The translations under genes and the position numbers were made by a program. From the NCBI GenBank assembly GCA_964346585.1, contig CAYFVQ010000219.1:1-17215 (forward strand): DNA of 17,215 nucleotides, written 5' to 3'. Below the pieces are notes generated by a model, which was not told the DNA's origin, ran no database searches, and saw only the letters and a list, made by a program, of their open reading frames with translations. Shown piece by piece: positions 15,616 to 17,215 of this stretch; within the stretch, counting starts at the first letter, position 1; every line of letters starts with the position of its first letter. The DNA comes from SOIA01 sp964346585. GTDB lineage: Bacteria; Acidobacteriota; Aminicenantia; Aminicenantales; Aminicenantaceae.

Positions 15616-15645
15616 TTGACAGGATATTTTTCTACCTTTTATCAT
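15616..15645 (+). promoter_or_regulatory. Sigma-70-like promoter of the 6-bladed propeller gene
   Basis: A consensus TTGACA (15616-15621) and TATCAT (15640-15645) are separated by 18 bases. The start is predicted near 15652, giving a leader of about 100 nt before ATG 15753. Confidence 0.5.
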
Positions 15646-15752
15646 TATATACAGAGAAAGGCAGAAGGTGGGAATTGGGTAAATATGAGCCGACCTCAAT
15701 TCAGTCCCAAAACCAATCTCCTGTGTTTTTCAATATTTCAGGGGAGGGAAAG

Positions 15753-16847
15753 ATGACAAAAAGAAACGCTTGGGTATGCGTCATAGCCATTTTCAGTATT
15801 TTTATTTTCTTTGTTAATCTGAGTGGACAAAAAATAAAGGTGAAAAAAGAAGACGGAATTCCTGTGGTGTATAATCCACTGAATCCAGTGAAATCTCTCG
15901 ACTCGTCTTTTGATATGATTTTGAGAGAAGACCTTGTTATTGGAACCGATGAAAAAAATAATGATTATTATTTTGAAGTCATAAGTGACATCAAAGCTGA
16001 TGATGATAGAAATATCTATGTTGTGGATGAAACAGCCCATTCCATAAAGTTATTCGACAAGGATGGAAATTATCTTAAGGACATCGGGAGAAAAGGAAAA
16101 GGGCCAGGAGAATTTGTAGCCCCTACTGAAATGGCGATTATCGAAGATAAAATCGTCGTCTGTAGTTTTGGTAGATTGAGTTATTTCACTTTGGAAGGAA
16201 ATTTTATTAATTATAAAAAGGCCATGTTTGCAGGAATTGTCTGCTTTGACTCCAAGGGCAACATAATAGCTCAACAGCCCGGTCCTCCAGAGAAAGGATT
16301 TTTTAGATTATTTTTGCGAAAATTCAATCCTGAGGGTAAGCTCCTTCATCAAATTTCGGAGTTAATAGAGAAACCTCGATCTCCCAATGAAAAAAGAGAT
16401 GCATTTCCCAAGATTATATTGTATACCGTTAGAAAAGATGATGCCGTCGTATGGGCAGTTACGGATCAATACAAGCTGAATCTCGTGGATGGAAAAGGTA
16501 AAGTTTTTCTCAAAATCAAAAAGGAATTCAATCCGGTTGAATTAACAGAAGAACACAAGCAAAGAGTTATTGCCTATCGGGGAAGAACAGAGGATCAATA
16601 TAGTTTCCCCACAGTTTTACCTCCAATCCGTTATATCTGCGCAGATGATAACAACAGGATTTTTGTCTGCACTTATGAAAGTGAAGGAGAGGATAAGTAC
16701 TTGTATGATATTTTTGATGAAAATGGCATGTATGTAGAAAAGGTGGCAATAAAAGGATTGCCCATGTTTTTTAAAAACGGATATTTATATTGCCGGGGAG
16801 AAGATGAAAATAATCTCCATCAAGTTATCCGGTATATGATTGATTAG
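15753..16847 (+). CDS. 6-bladed beta-propeller (NHL-repeat-like) exported protein
   Basis: The start is set at ATG 15753, which follows GGGGAGGG (15741-15748). The frame is open 26 codons further upstream, but without signal or similarity. The product is 364 residues. Residues 7-25 are a hydrophobic signal or anchor ending LSGQ, so it is exported or membrane-tethered on the outer side of the inner membrane. The first clear blade is DDDRNIYVVDETAHSIKLF (83-101), then NYLKDIGRKGKGPGEF (106-121), the signature of the 6-bladed propeller proteins common in Acidobacteria-like genomes. Later blades are weaker (DSKGNIIAQQPGPP, DDNNRIFVCTYE). Function is unknown; the family is usually a ligand-binding or assembly module. 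Base composition is visibly more AT-rich than in the GH127 region. Confidence 0.8.
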   Translation: MTKRNAWVCVIAIFSIFIFFVNLSGQKIKVKKEDGIPVVYNPLNPVKSLDSSFDMILREDLVIGTDEKNNDYYFEVISDIKADDDRNIYVVDETAHSIKLFDKDGNYLKDIGRKGKGPGEFVAPTEMAIIEDKIVVCSFGRLSYFTLEGNFINYKKAMFAGIVCFDSKGNIIAQQPGPPEKGFFRLFLRKFNPEGKLLHQISELIEKPRSPNEKRDAFPKIILYTVRKDDAVVWAVTDQYKLNLVDGKGKVFLKIKKEFNPVELTEEHKQRVIAYRGRTEDQYSFPTVLPPIRYICADDNNRIFVCTYESEGEDKYLYDIFDENGMYVEKVAIKGLPMFFKNGYLYCRGEDENNLHQVIRYMID

Positions 16848-16856
16848 GAGAGGGAA

Positions 16857-16882
16857 TGCTGAAGGGGGGACTCGAACTCCGC
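16857..16882 (-). other. tRNA 3'-end-like remnant
   Basis: On the minus strand this reads as a T-loop GTTCGAGTC followed by CTTCAGC and a terminal A, the layout of a tRNA T-arm, acceptor 3' strand and discriminator. The T-stem has two mismatches. No D-arm, anticodon arm or matching GCTGAAG acceptor strand is found at the right distance, and there is no CCA. It is therefore not a working tRNA. It could be a decayed tRNA or an attachment-site copy left by an integrating element. It lies in the 119-base gap between the propeller gene and the partial minus-strand gene, where nothing else is evident. Confidence 0.35.
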
Positions 16883-16966
16883 CGTCTTAATAAATTCTTT
16901 AAATTCAATTAGTTATAGCGCAAGCTGTTGAAAAAAAATAAATCACCCTTTGAGATGTGCAATTTC

Positions 16967-17215
16967 TTATTTACCGGTCTTGGCAAACTCCTGGGAAGGG
17001 CTGACATCATATAACAAAATAATTTTATTTATGTTTCCTGAGTCGTCTCTCCCGAACCTTATTCTGACATAGAACATGGCCTCATTTTCAAAAGCGAAAA
17101 GATCCTTACTCATCGGTTTGAGTTTATAAATAGTGCCGCCTTCCCGCTGATAAGTTAAGGAACTTTCGGCAACCGCGATTTTTCTTTTTCCATATATTCC
17201 TACGTACTCTCCTAA
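16967..17215 (-). CDS. C-terminal fragment, S41-type peptidase-associated domain
   Basis: The last 82 residues of a gene that enters from beyond the right edge; the stop is TAA (16967-16969). The fragment starts LGEYVGIYGKRKIAV and continues with LTYQREGG, YKLKPMSKDLFAFE and GNINKIILLYD. This resembles the small beta-barrel domain that follows the catalytic core in many S41 (tail-specific) peptidases and some serine beta-lactamase-like hydrolases of Acidobacteria-type genomes. No catalytic residue falls inside the window, so the enzyme class is inferred from this tail alone. No start codon or regulation can be judged. Confidence 0.6.
   Translation of the reverse strand, partial: LGEYVGIYGKRKIAVAESSLTYQREGGTIYKLKPMSKDLFAFENEAMFYVRIRFGRDDSGNINKIILLYDVSPSQEFAKTGK

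Overview
The window looks like chromosomal DNA from an anaerobic, peptide- and carbohydrate-using bacterium. The gene mix suggests a Candidatus Aminicenantes/Acidobacteriota-type lineage: an S9 peptidase, a GH127 arabinofuranosidase, a large Asp-box (VPS10/BNR-like) propeller, a probably tungsten-dependent aldehyde:ferredoxin oxidoreductase, a DhnA-type aldolase, a 6-bladed propeller lipoprotein-like gene and an S41-type C-terminal domain. That assignment is inference from gene content; there is no rRNA or marker gene here.

Layout. 1-279 is the 3' end of an S9 peptidase. 449-2872 (-) is a secreted GH127 enzyme, divergent from a beta-phosphoglucomutase-like HAD hydrolase (3240-3941, +). Between them are two promoter-like sequences and a 30-bp perfect inverted repeat that resembles a REP/MITE-type element. 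3920-6655 (-) is an exported Asp-box propeller whose 3' end overlaps the HAD gene. 7078-9719 (+) is an apparent operon, TIGR04076-like small protein / four-cluster ferredoxin / aldehyde ferredoxin oxidoreductase, behind a strong sigma-70-like promoter. It is followed by an NSS-family transporter (9840-11195) whose Na1-site residues look lost. On the minus strand come a glycolytic pair, phosphofructokinase (12446-13399) then class I fructose-bisphosphate aldolase (11298-12350). The phosphofructokinase is atypical in its donor-phosphate loop. 13515-14371 (-) is a CPBP-family membrane protease broken by an apparent one-base deletion in a homopolymer. Divergent from it is a seven-TM LuxR-type regulator (14543-15523, +) with a near-consensus promoter placed so that the mRNA should be leaderless, behind a palindromic operator candidate. 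15753-16847 (+) is a 6-bladed beta-propeller protein. 16857-16882 resembles a decayed tRNA 3' end, and 16967-17215 (-) is the C-terminus of a probable S41-type peptidase.

How the genes may work together. GH127 and the HAD hydrolase are consistent with sugar release and sugar-phosphate handling. Phosphofructokinase and aldolase form a glycolytic unit. The ferredoxin/AOR/NSS group is consistent with amino acid uptake and ferredoxin-linked oxidation of the derived aldehydes. The CPBP protease and membrane LuxR regulator share a divergent control region. No CRISPR array, intact tRNA, rRNA or transposase gene was found.
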